This document shows positions 17,792-27,194 of a DNA stretch of 64,000 bases, piece after piece; position 1 is the stretch's first letter; each line of letters opens with the position of its first letter. The notes under the pieces were generated by a model that saw only the letters and a list, made by a program, of their open reading frames with translations, was not told the DNA's origin and ran no database searches. The stretch spans positions 62,001 to 126,000 of the forward strand of contig JAMOSB010000007.1 in NCBI GenBank assembly GCA_027068485.1, read 5' to 3'. The DNA comes from Sulfurovum sp. (GTDB taxonomy: Bacteria; Campylobacterota; Campylobacteria; Campylobacterales; Sulfurovaceae). The translations under genes were made by a program, and so were the position numbers.

Positions 17792-17811
17792 ATAGGATAG
17801 GTATAATGGGG

Positions 17812-18549
17812 TTAGTTGATATTGGTGAAGACGGTTTGGACATCTTCGTCCTCTTCGAGTTTGTCGATGAGGCTATCGATCTCTTCTAGGTAGGCTTCAT
17901 CGAGGTCGATAGGGGTATTGGCGATATACTCAAGGGTCGCTTTCTTGACGGCGATGCCCATCTCTTCGAGGGCTTTGGATAGCTCTCCAAATGAGGTAAA
18001 CTCTCCATAGACTCTGACGATATTGATATCTTCACCACTCTCTTGAGGCTCTACATCCTCCTCGATCTCTTCAAGTCCAAAGTCGATAAGCTCTAGCTCT
18101 AACTCCTCCATATCCATCTCCTCAGTCTTATCAAAGAGGAAGACACATTTGCGTGTAAACATAAAGTTGAGTGAGCCTGAGGTGAGCATCTCCCCACCAT
18201 TGCGGGTGAGGATCGCTTTGACATTGGCGACGGTACGGGTGTTGTTGTCTGTGGCACACTCAACAATCATCTGTACCCCGTGACCCGCTTTGACATCGTA
18301 GCTGATCTCTTTGATATCCGCAGCATCTTTGGCAGTAGCGCGTTTGATCGCTGCGTCGATGTTGTCTTTTGGCATATTTTGTGCTTTGGCATTGAGGATA
18401 GCGGTACGAAGCTTGGGGTTCATATCGGGATCTTGTCCCCCCTCTTTGGCTGCCATGGTGATGATCTTGCCGAGTTTTGGAAAGACCCGTGACATCGTTC
18501 CCCATCGTTTCATTTTTGCTGCTTTTCGGTACTCAAATGCTCTACCCAT
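17812..18549 (-). CDS. yebC: YebC/PmpR family protein
   Basis: A 245-aa protein of the YebC family, known as a DNA-binding transcriptional regulator in some bacteria and, in recent work, as a translation factor that relieves ribosome stalling. The start is the ATG at 18549, preceded by AAGGAGAG and beginning with the family hallmark MGRAFEYRK. Longer readings upstream are not conserved. [23 protein letters not shown] and the acidic C-terminal domain are all typical. Confidence 0.95.
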   Translation of the reverse strand: MGRAFEYRKAAKMKRWGTMSRVFPKLGKIITMAAKEGGQDPDMNPKLRTAILNAKAQNMPKDNIDAAIKRATAKDAADIKEISYDVKAGHGVQMIVECATDNNTRTVANVKAILTRNGGEMLTSGSLNFMFTRKCVFLFDKTEEMDMEELELELIDFGLEEIEEDVEPQESGEDINIVRVYGEFTSFGELSKALEEMGIAVKKATLEYIANTPIDLDEAYLEEIDSLIDKLEEDEDVQTVFTNIN

Positions 18550-18579
18550 TTTGCTCTCCTTGTCTAAATATTTGGTGTG

Positions 18580-18585
18580 ATTATA
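18580..18585 (-). promoter_or_regulatory. Putative yebC promoter -10 box
   Basis: TATAAT on the minus strand, 30 nt ahead of the yebC start, in the gap shared with the divergent thioredoxin-like gene. Confidence 0.5.
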
Positions 18586-18629
18586 CTCCGATTTGGATAA
18601 GGTGTGCTTTATACTTAAAAGGGTTATGT

Positions 18630-18635
18630 TAAAAT
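18630..18635 (+). promoter_or_regulatory. Putative promoter -10 box of the thioredoxin-like gene
   Basis: TAAAAT 29 nt before the ATG at 18665, in the same divergent gap as the yebC promoter. Confidence 0.4.
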
Positions 18636-18664
18636 AGTCGCAATCCACCACAAAGAGAAAATCG

Positions 18665-18982
18665 ATGCAATTAGAAGAACTACAAGCGACCATACAGCAA
18701 GAAGTTGGGGTACTGCTCTACTTTTCGGGGGAGCAGTGCAGTGTCTGTCACGCTCTTAGACCCAAGTTTCACGCACTCTTTGAGCGTGAATTCCCACAGA
18801 TAGAGCAACGCTATCTTGATGCCCATGCCAACCCTGAGATCTCAGCATATTTTCAAGTCTTCTCTGTCCCTACGATGATCGTCTTCTTGGATGGTCGAGA
18901 GTTTGTGCGAGAGGGGCGGAGTGTGAGTCTCCATCAGATGAGAGAGCAGTTGATGCGACCCTATACGATGATGACATCGTAG
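18665..18982 (+). CDS. Thioredoxin-like protein (CxxC motif CSVC)
   Basis: A 105-aa cytosolic thioredoxin fold. [19 protein letters not shown] carries the redox pair CSVC at about residues 25-28, and [10 protein letters not shown] holds the cis-Pro of the fold. There is no signal peptide. The active site differs from the WCGPC of true thioredoxin, so it is a thioredoxin-like protein of unknown partner. It stands alone between yebC and gyrA. Confidence 0.85.
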   Translation: MQLEELQATIQQEVGVLLYFSGEQCSVCHALRPKFHALFEREFPQIEQRYLDAHANPEISAYFQVFSVPTMIVFLDGREFVREGRSVSLHQMREQLMRPYTMMTS

Positions 18983-19053
18983 TCCCAAAAGAGAAAAATC
19001 CATTTAAAGGTGTCTAGCACGCAAAATAAGCCTTTTTACAAGAGTAATTAAGC

Positions 19054-19059
19054 TATAAT
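19054..19059 (+). promoter_or_regulatory. Putative gyrA promoter -10 box
   Basis: Perfect TATAAT 45 nt upstream of the gyrA ATG, after a T-rich stretch. It probably drives gyrA-asd-yqhA-hemE and the radical SAM gene. Confidence 0.55.
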
Positions 19060-19103
19060 GGAAAGTTTAACTTTAGAACTAAATGAGAATAAAAAGGAGC
19101 ACT

Positions 19104-21614
19104 ATGAGTGACCTATTCGAACAAAATGAAGCCGTAGATGAGGTACTGATAGAGGAGAGTATGAGACGCTCATACCTCGACTACTCCATGTCAGTCATTA
19201 TCGGTCGGGCGTTGCCTGATGCACGGGATGGACTCAAGCCTGTCCACCGACGGATCCTCTACGCGATGAATGATCTCCACCTTAGCTACCGAAGCCCCTA
19301 CAAAAAATCCGCCCGTGTAGTCGGAGATGTTATCGGTAAGTACCACCCACATGGAGACAACTCTGTCTATGATGCACTAGTGCGTATGGCACAGGACTTC
19401 TCTATGAAAGAGCCACTTGTTGATGGACAAGGGAACTTTGGTTCTGTCGATGGGGACAACGCGGCTGCGATGCGATACACCGAAGCACGCATGACCAAGC
19501 TCTCTGAGGATCTACTCTTTGATCTGGAGAAAGATACGGTTGATTTCGTACCAAACTACGACGACTCCATGAGTGAGCCCGATGTCCTCCCTGCACGCGT
19601 ACCAAACCTCCTACTTAATGGCTCCTCAGGGATCGCTGTAGGGATGGCGACCAATATCCCGCCACACCGTATGGATGAACTCATCGAGGCACTGGTACTG
19701 CGTATCGATGAGCCTGCATGTAGTATCGAAGCGTTGATGGAGAAGGTCAAGGGGCCTGACTTCCCTACGGGGGGGATTATCTTTGGGCGTAAGGGGATTA
19801 CTGATGCCTACACCACAGGACGAGGGCGTATCAAGGTGCGTGCCAAGACCCATATCGAAGAGAAGCGGAGCAAAGATGTCATCGTCATCGATGAGCTTCC
19901 CTATCAGGTCAATAAAGCCCGCCTCATCGAAAACATCGCCCAACTCGTACGCGATAAGCACCTAGAGGGTATCTCTGAGGTACGCGATGAGTCCGACCGT
20001 GAGGGGATGCGTGTCGTCATCGAACTCAAACGAGATGCGATGAGTGAGATTATCCTCAACAACCTCTTCAAGAGTACACAGATGCAGGTGACCTTTGGGA
20101 TCATTATGCTAGCGATTGCCGATAAAGAACCCAAAGTCTTTACTCTTACTGAGATGCTCGATATCTTCCTCAAGCACCGTAAAACGGTCGTGATCCGTCG
20201 TACGATCTTTGACCTAGAGCGTGCGAGGGCTAGAGCCCATATCTTGGAGGGACTCAAGATCGCCGTAGACCATATTGATGAGGTGATCAAGATCATCCGT
20301 GCGAGTGGAGATGATGTCGATGCAAGAGAGAACCTCATGAGCCGTTTCAAACTCTCAGAGATCCAAGCCAAAGCGATCTTGGAGATGCGTCTGAGACGGC
20401 TCACAGGGCTTGAGATCGAGAAGATCGAAAATGAGTTAGCAGAGCTACTCAAGACCATCGCCTATCTTGAGAGTATCCTTAAGAGTGAAGCGAAGATCAA
20501 TGAGATCATCCGTGAGGAGCTACTAGAGATCGGGACGAAGTACAGTGTCGCTCGTAAGACAGAGATTGTCGATGATTATGATGATATTGATGTCGAAGAT
20601 CTTATCCCAAATGAGCCAATGGTCGTGACCATCACCCACCGTGGGTATATCAAACGCGTTCCTGTCAAGCAGTATGAAAAACAGCACCGTGGGGGCAAAG
20701 GGAAGACAGCCGTCACCACACATGATGATGACTTTATCGAGAAGTTCTTCATCTCCAATACCCACGATACGCTGATGTTTGTCACCGATAGGGGACAGCT
20801 CTACTGGCTCAAGGTCTACCGTATCCCAGAGGGGTCACGCACTGCAAAAGGTAAAGCGGTGGTCAATCTCATCAACCTTCAAGCCGATGAGCATATCCGT
20901 GCGATTATCCCGACGACAGATTTTGACAAAGCCAAAAGCTTGGTCTTCTTCACCAAAAATGGTATCGTCAAGCGAACTAACCTCTCGGAGTATGCCAATG
21001 TCCGAAGCAATGGTGTACGGGCGATCAACCTCGATGAGGAGGATTCTCTTGTCGAGTCCAAGATCGTCATGCCTAACACCCAGTGGCTCTTTGTCGCGAC
21101 CAAAAAAGGTCTCTGTATCCGCTTCAAGGTAGCTGATGCACGAGAGATTGGACGCGTAGCACGGGGTGTGACAGCGATCAAGTTTAAGATTGAGGGTGAC
21201 TTTGTCTGTGGTGCGACGACCATTGAGAGTGAAACGGATGAGCTGTTGATGATCTCTGAGAAGGGACTAGGCAAACGCACCACCGCCTCAGAGTACCGTG
21301 AACAGAACCGTGCAGGAAAAGGGGTCATCTCGATGAAGTTGACACCCAAAACGGGCGATGTGGTGGGGGTGGTCTTTGTCGAAGAGGACAAAGACTTGAT
21401 GTGTTTGACTAGTATTGGTAAGATGATACGCGTCGATATGGAGACAATCCGCAAAGCAGGACGCAACACCTCAGGGGTCAAAGTCGTCGATGTAGAGAAG
21501 AAAGATATGGTTGTGAGTATCGCTAAGTGTCCCAAAGGGGATACCCCAGAGAACTTAGATATCGAGACAGATAATAGCCAAGAGATAGAAAATAGATTAG
21601 GATTAGATGCGTGA
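19104..21614 (+). CDS. gyrA: DNA gyrase subunit A
   Basis: Subunit of type II topoisomerase that introduces negative supercoils, 836 aa. The ATG at 19104 follows AAGGAG, and an in-frame ATG at 19083 lacks one. The catalytic tyrosine is Tyr125 in [10 protein letters not shown]. The C-terminal wheel carries the GyrA box as QHRGGKG. At the position equivalent to E. coli Ser83 there is Asn86 (GDNSVYDA), as I recall for wild-type Helicobacter, while the Asp87 equivalent (Asp90) is kept. A G7 tract occurs in codons for PTGGII. The stop overlaps asd. Confidence 0.97.
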   Translation: MSDLFEQNEAVDEVLIEESMRRSYLDYSMSVIIGRALPDARDGLKPVHRRILYAMNDLHLSYRSPYKKSARVVGDVIGKYHPHGDNSVYDALVRMAQDFSMKEPLVDGQGNFGSVDGDNAAAMRYTEARMTKLSEDLLFDLEKDTVDFVPNYDDSMSEPDVLPARVPNLLLNGSSGIAVGMATNIPPHRMDELIEALVLRIDEPACSIEALMEKVKGPDFPTGGIIFGRKGITDAYTTGRGRIKVRAKTHIEEKRSKDVIVIDELPYQVNKARLIENIAQLVRDKHLEGISEVRDESDREGMRVVIELKRDAMSEIILNNLFKSTQMQVTFGIIMLAIADKEPKVFTLTEMLDIFLKHRKTVVIRRTIFDLERARARAHILEGLKIAVDHIDEVIKIIRASGDDVDARENLMSRFKLSEIQAKAILEMRLRRLTGLEIEKIENELAELLKTIAYLESILKSEAKINEIIREELLEIGTKYSVARKTEIVDDYDDIDVEDLIPNEPMVVTITHRGYIKRVPVKQYEKQHRGGKGKTAVTTHDDDFIEKFFISNTHDTLMFVTDRGQLYWLKVYRIPEGSRTAKGKAVVNLINLQADEHIRAIIPTTDFDKAKSLVFFTKNGIVKRTNLSEYANVRSNGVRAINLDEEDSLVESKIVMPNTQWLFVATKKGLCIRFKVADAREIGRVARGVTAIKFKIEGDFVCGATTIESETDELLMISEKGLGKRTTASEYREQNRAGKGVISMKLTPKTGDVVGVVFVEEDKDLMCLTSIGKMIRVDMETIRKAGRNTSGVKVVDVEKKDMVVSIAKCPKGDTPENLDIETDNSQEIENRLGLDA

Positions 21615-22648
21615 AAAAGTATAATATAGCAGTAGTAGGTGCTTCAGGTGCCGTAGGTGAGGAGCTCTTCAGAGTTTTAGAAGAGGTGAAGTTCCCAATC
21701 GGAAAGCTTCTCCCCCTTGCGAGTGCAAGATCTGTGGGTGAAGAAGTGGAGTGTCAAGGAAAGAGCTACAAGATAGAGGAGCTTACCGAGAGTGTATTTG
21801 AGGGGCGTGAGATTGATATTGCATTCTTCTCTGCGGGTGGGAGTATCTCTGCAAAGTTTGCTCAGTTTGCGGTGGAGTCTGGAGCGGTAGTCATCGACAA
21901 CACTTCACACTTTAGGATGGATCCCAAAGTCCCTCTTGTCGTCCCCGAGGTCAACCCTGAGGATATTGAGCTATGGGAAGATACGGGAATCATCGCCAAC
22001 CCCAACTGCTCTACCATCCAGATGGTACAGCTACTCAAACCTCTCCATGATCTCTATGAGATTAAGCGGGTCGATGTGAGTACCTACCAAGCAGTCTCGG
22101 GTGCAGGAAAGCAGGGGATGGAGGAGCTGGTACGGCAGATGCAGGAGTTTTTTGCCTTTAAGCTCAGTGAGACAGAGTGCAAAGCTTTTGCCCACCAGAT
22201 CGCACTCAATGTTATCCCCCATATCGATGTACCCCAACCCAATGGCTACACCAAAGAGGAGATGAAGATGGTCAATGAGACCAGTAAGATTATGCATACT
22301 GAGTTTGCCCTCTCGGCGACTTGTGTGCGTGTCCCTGTACTTCGTAGCCACTCAGAGTCGATCACCATTACCTTTGCTGAGGGGGTTGATGTGAGTGTTG
22401 AGCAGGCACGCGAAGTGTTGGGAGCTTTTGAAAATGTCACCGTTATCGATGATATGAGTAAAAATGAGTATCCAATGCCTATCATCTCCACCGATACAGA
22501 TGAGACCTATGTAGGACGCATCCGTAAAGATCTCTTTGCGAACAATATCCTCCATATCTGGGGAGTTGCTGACCAAGTGAGAGTAGGGGCTGCGACCAAT
22601 GCCGTACGCATCGCTCAGAAGTGGATTAAGCTAGAGGAGAACTGCTAA
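21611..22648 (+). CDS. asd: Aspartate-semialdehyde dehydrogenase
   Basis: Reduces aspartyl phosphate to aspartate semialdehyde for lysine/diaminopimelate, threonine and methionine synthesis, 345 aa. The NADP loop [12 protein letters not shown] is at residues 8-19, and the catalytic Cys is in NPNCSTIQM near residue 133. The His/Arg residues further on are in their usual places. It starts with GTG inside the gyrA stop (GTGA), implying coupled translation. Confidence 0.96.
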   Translation: MKKYNIAVVGASGAVGEELFRVLEEVKFPIGKLLPLASARSVGEEVECQGKSYKIEELTESVFEGREIDIAFFSAGGSISAKFAQFAVESGAVVIDNTSHFRMDPKVPLVVPEVNPEDIELWEDTGIIANPNCSTIQMVQLLKPLHDLYEIKRVDVSTYQAVSGAGKQGMEELVRQMQEFFAFKLSETECKAFAHQIALNVIPHIDVPQPNGYTKEEMKMVNETSKIMHTEFALSATCVRVPVLRSHSESITITFAEGVDVSVEQAREVLGAFENVTVIDDMSKNEYPMPIISTDTDETYVGRIRKDLFANNILHIWGVADQVRVGAATNAVRIAQKWIKLEENC

Positions 22649-23154
22649 TGCTAGAGCGTGCATTTGAAGGCTTGATCTGGAATAGCCGATTTATCGTGAT
22701 CTTGGCAGTGATATTTGGACTGATTGGGGCGATTATCCTCTTTGTGGTCGCCTCTATGGATATCTGGGGTGTGGCGGTCTATACCTTTGAGACGATTGTC
22801 ACCCATGCTCACCCTGAGAAGTTTCATGAGGATATTGTCGCGAGGATTATTGGTGCGGTGGATCTCTATCTGATTGCCGTGGTGATGTTTATCTTCTCGT
22901 TTGGTCTTTATGAGCTTTTTATCTCTGATATTGACCAAGCTGAGGGCAAAAATGGCTCCAAGTTGTTGGCTATCCACAACCTCGATCAGCTCAAAGACAA
23001 GATTGCCAAAGTCATTGTGATGGTATTGGTGGTGAGCTTCTTCCAGAAGGTGCTTCATACAGACTTTACGACACCATTAGAGATGCTCTATTTTGCAGGG
23101 TCGATTACTGCCTTAGCAGTGGGATTATATTTTTTAGGAAAAGTAGGTAAATAG
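22648..23154 (+). CDS. YqhA (UPF0114) family inner-membrane protein
   Basis: A 168-aa protein with about four transmembrane segments (residues 13-35, 65-85 approximately, 120-140, 145-165). [14 protein letters not shown] is a hallmark of the UPF0114/YqhA family, whose function is unknown. Its ATG overlaps the asd stop (TAATG) and hemE follows after 2 nt, so it is an obligate passenger of the gyrA-hemE operon. Confidence 0.85.
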   Translation: MLERAFEGLIWNSRFIVILAVIFGLIGAIILFVVASMDIWGVAVYTFETIVTHAHPEKFHEDIVARIIGAVDLYLIAVVMFIFSFGLYELFISDIDQAEGKNGSKLLAIHNLDQLKDKIAKVIVMVLVVSFFQKVLHTDFTTPLEMLYFAGSITALAVGLYFLGKVGK

Positions 23155-23156
23155 TA

Positions 23157-24206
23157 ATGAGTAAGATATTTGTAGATGCCTGTTTAGGTAGAGAGACACC
23201 CTATACACCCGTATGGATGATGAGACAAGCGGGGCGTTATCTCCCTGAGTATATGGCAGTCAGAGCAGAGGCGGGCAACTTCCTCAACCTCTGTCATGAT
23301 CCCAAAAAAGCCGCAGAGGTGACGATCCAACCACTCGATATTGTTGGGGTGGATGCAGCAATTTTGTTCTCTGATATCCTAGTGATCCCTGATGAGATGG
23401 GGATGGATTTGAGTTTTGTCAAAGGGGAAGGTCCTAAGTTCGCAGATCCTATCGAGAGTCAAGCAGACCTCGATAGACTCATCGGAGGGCAAGAGGCAGC
23501 CGATAAGCTCACCTATGTCTATGAGACGATTGCCCTCTTGCGTCAAGAGCTAGATGCTCGGGGTGATGAGATTGCATTGATTGGATTTACAGGTGCTCCA
23601 TGGACACTGGCGACCTATATGATCGAAGGGCAGGGGACGAAGACCTACAATATCTGTAAAAAGATGATGTACTCCAACCCTGAACTCCTCCACGATATCC
23701 TCGCCAAGGTCACTTCGGTGGTCAAGCTCTATATGGAGCGACAGATTGAATCAGGGATCGATGTAGTACAGATCTTCGATAGCTGGGCTGCTGCGATTGA
23801 GCCAAGTAAGTATGATGAGTTTAGCTGGAAGTATATGGTTGAGATCGCGGATTACTTGAAATCCAAGTATCCCGATACCCCTATCATTATGTTTCCTAAG
23901 GGGGTCTCTGCATTTATTGAGCAGGGGCTTGTCTATGGTAACTTTGATGTCTTTGGTGTGGACTGGGGGACACCGATGACGATGGCAAAAGAGAAGCTAG
24001 GAGATCGTTATGTTCTTCAAGGCAATATGGAGCCGTGCCGTCTCTATAGCAAGGAGGCGACCACCGAGTGTGTCGAAGCGATACAAGAGATTATGGGGGG
24101 AAAACGCCATATCTTCAATCTTGGACACGGTATCCTCCCTGATGTCCCTGTCGAACACGCCAAGCACTTTGTGCGTGAGTGTCAACGCGTGAGTGGTAAA
24201 GCATAG
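23157..24206 (+). CDS. hemE: Uroporphyrinogen decarboxylase
   Basis: Decarboxylates the four acetate side chains of uroporphyrinogen III to give coproporphyrinogen III in haem synthesis, 349 aa. [15 protein letters not shown] (residues 18-32) is the first signature and [13 protein letters not shown] the second. The active-site Asp lies in LFSDILVIP. The next gene begins at the base after the stop. hemH of the same pathway is at 60941. Confidence 0.97.
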   Translation: MSKIFVDACLGRETPYTPVWMMRQAGRYLPEYMAVRAEAGNFLNLCHDPKKAAEVTIQPLDIVGVDAAILFSDILVIPDEMGMDLSFVKGEGPKFADPIESQADLDRLIGGQEAADKLTYVYETIALLRQELDARGDEIALIGFTGAPWTLATYMIEGQGTKTYNICKKMMYSNPELLHDILAKVTSVVKLYMERQIESGIDVVQIFDSWAAAIEPSKYDEFSWKYMVEIADYLKSKYPDTPIIMFPKGVSAFIEQGLVYGNFDVFGVDWGTPMTMAKEKLGDRYVLQGNMEPCRLYSKEATTECVEAIQEIMGGKRHIFNLGHGILPDVPVEHAKHFVRECQRVSGKA

Positions 24207-25121
24207 ATGTCCTCTATCATCTTTGGACCCATCCTCTCGCGTCGTTTTGGGAAATCCCTCGGCGTGGATCTGAGTCCATCTCAGAAGCAGTGTAACTTTG
24301 ACTGTCTCTACTGTGAGCTACCCCATGTCAAGAAGATGGCAGACTATCAGGATGTCGTAGCGGTAGAGGAGATTGTCATCGCGTTACAAGAGGCACTCAA
24401 GCGGGAGCCTGATATCGACTTTATCACCATTACTGCCAATGGTGAGCCGACCCTCTATCCTCACCTAGGCGAACTTATCACCCAGATTACTCACTTCAAA
24501 GGGCGTGCCAAGACGCTGATTTTGAGTAATGGTTCGACAATCGATCAACCCCGTGTCCAAGAGGCACTCTTGGCATTTGATGAGGTGAAGCTCTCTTTGG
24601 ATTGTGCGTCACAACGCTGTCTTAAGCGACTCGATCGCTCCTGTGAGGGGATTGAGATAGAGCAGATCAAGGCGGGGATGTTAGCTTTTCAGTCACGCAC
24701 GACCCATCCACTCATTATCGAGGTATTGATAGTCAAAGGGATCAATGATACTCAAGAGGAGATTGCCAAGCTCAATGGCTTCTTGGGGCAACTCAAGCCT
24801 ATGCGTATCGATCTAGGTACGATCGATCGCCCTCCTGCCTTTGATGTAGAAGCGGTATCTTATGAGGAGTTGTTGGCAATTGCTCAGCAGTTTAATGCCA
24901 CCCTCCCACTCTATATCGCTTCACGCAAAAAAACAGAGGCTCACCCCGCATCCTATAGTGTAGAGGAGATACTTCAGACACTCTATAAGCGTCCGTTGAC
25001 CCAAGAGGATATCGAAGCACTCTTTGATAGTGAGAGCCAAACACGCCTCACAAGACTTCTTGAATCGGGTAAAATAGCGATTGTTGAGGCAAATGGGATA
25101 AAATTTTATAAAAAATCCTAA
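24207..25121 (+). CDS. Radical SAM protein (COG0731-type)
   Basis: A 304-aa protein with the [4Fe-4S] cluster motif CNFDCLYC (residues 28-35) preceded by GPILSRRFGKSLGVDL, a combination typical of the COG0731 group of small radical SAM proteins related to wyosine-synthesis enzymes. TANGEPTLYP is the GEP-like SAM contact. There is no SPASM or other cofactor domain at the C-terminus. The substrate is unknown. Because it abuts hemE it will be cotranscribed, but that does not prove a role in haem synthesis. Confidence 0.85.
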   Translation: MSSIIFGPILSRRFGKSLGVDLSPSQKQCNFDCLYCELPHVKKMADYQDVVAVEEIVIALQEALKREPDIDFITITANGEPTLYPHLGELITQITHFKGRAKTLILSNGSTIDQPRVQEALLAFDEVKLSLDCASQRCLKRLDRSCEGIEIEQIKAGMLAFQSRTTHPLIIEVLIVKGINDTQEEIAKLNGFLGQLKPMRIDLGTIDRPPAFDVEAVSYEELLAIAQQFNATLPLYIASRKKTEAHPASYSVEEILQTLYKRPLTQEDIEALFDSESQTRLTRLLESGKIAIVEANGIKFYKKS

Positions 25122-25127
25122 AAACCC

Positions 25128-25156
25128 TTGACAATCAAGAAAAAATTCTCTATAAT
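25128..25156 (+). promoter_or_regulatory. Consensus sigma-70 promoter of the tRNA-Asn pair
   Basis: TTGACA at 25128-25133, a 17-nt spacer, and TATAAT at 25151-25156. This is a full match to the bacterial consensus and the strongest promoter I see in the window. It begins just after the radical SAM stop, and the first tRNA starts 27 nt after the -10 box. Confidence 0.9.
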
Positions 25157-25182
25157 CGCACTCCAACAAATTAGTTGAATGT

Positions 25183-25257
25183 TCCGGATTAGCTCAGCGG
25201 TAGAGTAGATGACTGTTAATCATTTGGTCGCTGGTTCGAATCCAGCATCCGGAGCCA
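25183..25257 (+). tRNA. tRNA-Asn (GTT), copy 1
   Basis: Folds as a 75-nt cloverleaf with encoded CCA. The acceptor TCCGGAT pairs with ATCCGGA, followed by discriminator G. The anticodon stem GATGA/TCATT closes the loop CTGTTAA, giving anticodon GTT, and the T-arm is CTGGTTCGAATCCAG. It is first of two identical copies behind a consensus promoter. Confidence 0.97.
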
Positions 25258-25288
25258 CTTTAATCTTTTGTTTTATGCTTTTAAATGT

Positions 25289-25363
25289 TCCGGATTAGCT
25301 CAGCGGTAGAGTAGATGACTGTTAATCATTTGGTCGCTGGTTCGAATCCAGCATCCGGAGCCA
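25289..25363 (+). tRNA. tRNA-Asn (GTT), copy 2
   Basis: Identical in all 75 positions to the copy at 25183-25257, including the encoded CCA. It is separated from that copy by 31 nt and is presumably processed from the same transcript. Confidence 0.97.
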
Positions 25364-25407
25364 CTTCACTTATACTAAAATAACCCCTTTTAACTTTCAA
25401 TCCTTAT

Positions 25408-26553
25408 TTATAACCGTTCTTTAAAATCGTTGTATCCAAACTCTTTTACTATATCTATGCTTCCATCGAGTCGTTGGATGGCAATAGCGGGGAGGTTGAT
25501 GCCATTGAAGGTGGTGGCTTTGACCATGGTGTAGTGCATCTGATCTTCAAAGATAACACTATCCCCTCTCTCAAGGGGCTTCTCAAAACTGTAGTCCCCC
25601 ATGATATCCCCTGCCAAGCAAGTATTGCCTGCGAGGCGGTAGGTGTAGGGGAGGAGTTGGGGGGCTTTGGCTCCTCTCACCTCTGCACGGTAAGGCATCA
25701 AGATCGTATCGGGCATATGTGCTTCAGCAGAGCTGTCAAGGATGGCGATATCGATACCGTTGTGGACGATGTCGAGTACGGTGGTACGCAGGGTACCTGT
25801 CTCCCACCCTATCGCCTCTCCAGGTTCGAGATAGACCTCGACTCCATAGCGTGCTTTGAACTCTTTGATCAGTCTGATGAGCTTCTTGATATCATACCCC
25901 TCTTTGGTGAGGTGGTGTCCGCCACCAAAATTGATCCACTTCATCTTCCCTATATAGGCTCCAAATTTCGCTTCAAAGGCTTGGAGTACCTGCTCTAAGG
26001 CACTACTATCCTCTTCACAGAGTGCATGGAAGTGTAACCCATCACACAAAGAGAGGAGGGTAGGGTCGAGATTGGCAAGGGTGGTGCCGAGTCGGGAGTA
26101 GACTCCACATGGGTTGTAGATCTCTTTGGGGGCTTGGGAGTACTCTGGATTGATACGAAGTCCTATCGAGAGTGTTGGGTTGATTGCTTTGGCTTGTGTG
26201 GCAAACTTCTTGAGCTGATAGGGGGAGTTAAAGACCAGATGGTGAGAGATACGGGCAATCTGCTCTAGCTCCTCCGCTTTAAAGGCAGGGGCGTAGGTGT
26301 GTAGCTCTTTGGAGAAGGTCTCATCAGCAAGGAGTGCCTCATGTAGACCACTCGCACAACACCCATCAAGATAGGGTTTGAGGAGTGGGAAACTCTGCCA
26401 CAAGGCGTAGCCTTTGAGTGCGAGGAGTACTTTGGCACCACTTTCATGCTTGATTGTGGCGATGATCTCAAGGTTTTGTTGGAGTTTTTGCTCTTCTAGC
26501 AACCAGCAAGGGGAGGGGAGGGAGGGGTTAGATAGGTTATTTGTCGTCTTCAT
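25408..26553 (-). CDS. nspC: Carboxynorspermidine decarboxylase
   Basis: PLP enzyme of alanine-racemase fold that decarboxylates carboxy(nor)spermidine, the last step of the alternative polyamine route known from Vibrio and Campylobacter. It is 381 aa. The PLP lysine is in LLALKGYALW (about residue 47). WINFGGGHHLT and LEPGEAIGW are conserved in NspC. The partner carboxy(nor)spermidine dehydrogenase gene is not in the window. The gene stands alone, opposite in direction to its neighbours, and its upstream region is shared with rpmH. Confidence 0.93.
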   Translation of the reverse strand: MKTTNNLSNPSLPSPCWLLEEQKLQQNLEIIATIKHESGAKVLLALKGYALWQSFPLLKPYLDGCCASGLHEALLADETFSKELHTYAPAFKAEELEQIARISHHLVFNSPYQLKKFATQAKAINPTLSIGLRINPEYSQAPKEIYNPCGVYSRLGTTLANLDPTLLSLCDGLHFHALCEEDSSALEQVLQAFEAKFGAYIGKMKWINFGGGHHLTKEGYDIKKLIRLIKEFKARYGVEVYLEPGEAIGWETGTLRTTVLDIVHNGIDIAILDSSAEAHMPDTILMPYRAEVRGAKAPQLLPYTYRLAGNTCLAGDIMGDYSFEKPLERGDSVIFEDQMHYTMVKATTFNGINLPAIAIQRLDGSIDIVKEFGYNDFKERL

Positions 26554-26597
26554 AGAGAATTATATCCTAAATTAGTCTACTCTAAGATACTTTAAGG

Positions 26598-26603
26598 TAA
26601 AAT
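26598..26603 (+). promoter_or_regulatory. Putative rpmH promoter -10 box
   Basis: TAAAAT at about 60 nt before the rpmH start. A transcript starting near 26610 would have the hairpin at 26620-26638 almost at its 5' end. Confidence 0.45.
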
Positions 26604-26619
26604 CGCGTCCAAACAATAC

Positions 26620-26638
26620 CCTACATAATCTATGTAGG
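26620..26638 (+). promoter_or_regulatory. Perfect hairpin in the rpmH leader
   Basis: CCTACATA and TATGTAGG form a perfect 8-bp stem with the 3-nt loop ATC, about 12 nt ahead of the rpmH ribosome site (GAAGGAAG). It could protect the 5' end of the mRNA or be the target of a regulator. No T-run follows, so it is not a terminator. Confidence 0.5.
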
Positions 26639-26662
26639 AAAAACAGATGAAGGAAGATTGGC

Positions 26663-26797
26663 ATGAAAAGAACATTTCAACCCCATAACACACCAAGAAA
26701 AAGAACACACGGTTTTAGAACAAGAATGAAGACAAAAAATGGTAGAAAAGTGATCTCTGCAAGAAGAGCCAAAGGTCGTAAAAGATTGGCTGTATAG
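26663..26797 (+). CDS. rpmH: Ribosomal protein bL34
   Basis: A 44-aa, very basic protein of the large ribosomal subunit. It begins [19 protein letters not shown] and ends GRKRLAV, with the usual bL34 length and composition. GAAGGAAG provides the ribosome site. It heads the rpmH-rnpA-yidC-jag-mnmE block found across bacteria. It is too short for many automatic length cut-offs. Confidence 0.97.
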   Translation: MKRTFQPHNTPRKRTHGFRTRMKTKNGRKVISARRAKGRKRLAV

Positions 26798-26814
26798 CAT
26801 ACTAGGCTCAGATT

Positions 26815-27156
26815 ATTAGTCGTATAAAACATTTTACACGGATAAGAACGAGTCAGGAGTTTAACGGAGTGTACCATCGCTCCTCTAAAAGGTGGCACTC
26901 TCCCTACTTTGTACTCTTTTATCAAAAGGGTACGAGTAATAGAGTAGGGTTTGTCGCCAGTAAAAAAGTAGGAAATGCAGTTCATCGAAATAGAGCAAAG
27001 CGTTTGCTTAGAGCACATTTCATCGAAAATATAGATCTTTTATCACAAGGGTCTTATGTATTGGTTGCAAAACCAGCTCTCTTAAACGAAAGTTTTTTAG
27101 AGACTCGAAAATCATATCTTCATGCACTAAAAAAGTGTGCTGCATTATCCACATAA
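26815..27156 (+). CDS. rnpA: Ribonuclease P protein component, probable ATT start
   Basis: Protein subunit of RNase P, which matures tRNA 5' ends. The first ATG, GTG or TTG in this frame is GTG at 26869 (95 aa). However, the sequence before it still reads like RnpA: RIRTSQEFNGVY, matching the family pattern of basic residues, EF and VY at the N-terminus. From the ATT at 26815 the protein would be about 113 aa, close to normal. AGG lies 8 nt before that ATT. RNRAKRLLR is the RNR signature. The gene is certain. The start codon is inferred, and 26869 is the conservative alternative. Confidence 0.85.
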   Translation: MSRIKHFTRIRTSQEFNGVYHRSSKRWHSPYFVLFYQKGTSNRVGFVASKKVGNAVHRNRAKRLLRAHFIENIDLLSQGSYVLVAKPALLNESFLETRKSYLHALKKCAALST

Positions 27157-27194
27157 CATAACTATTACTTCACTACTATTTTAAAGGTATTATT

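Larger units (their letters stand above)
25178..25366 (+). repeat. Tandem 83-bp direct repeat carrying tRNA-Asn
   Basis: Positions 25178-25260 and 25284-25366 are identical. Each unit has the whole tRNA plus 5 nt before it and CTT after the CCA, separated by 23 nt of unrelated AT-rich sequence. This is a recent or homogenised duplication. Confidence 0.95.

Noticed and set aside
20879-21535. 218-codon minus-strand frame inside gyrA
   Set aside because: It is very Ser/Arg/Ile-rich, as expected for the complement of gyrA codons, with no homology-like motifs.
27145-27153. Perfect DnaA box (TTATCCACA) at the end of rnpA
   Set aside because: It is a single copy inside a coding region, about what chance would give in 64 kb on two strands. 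No dnaA, dnaN, AT-rich unwinding element or box cluster is nearby, so I do not call an origin.
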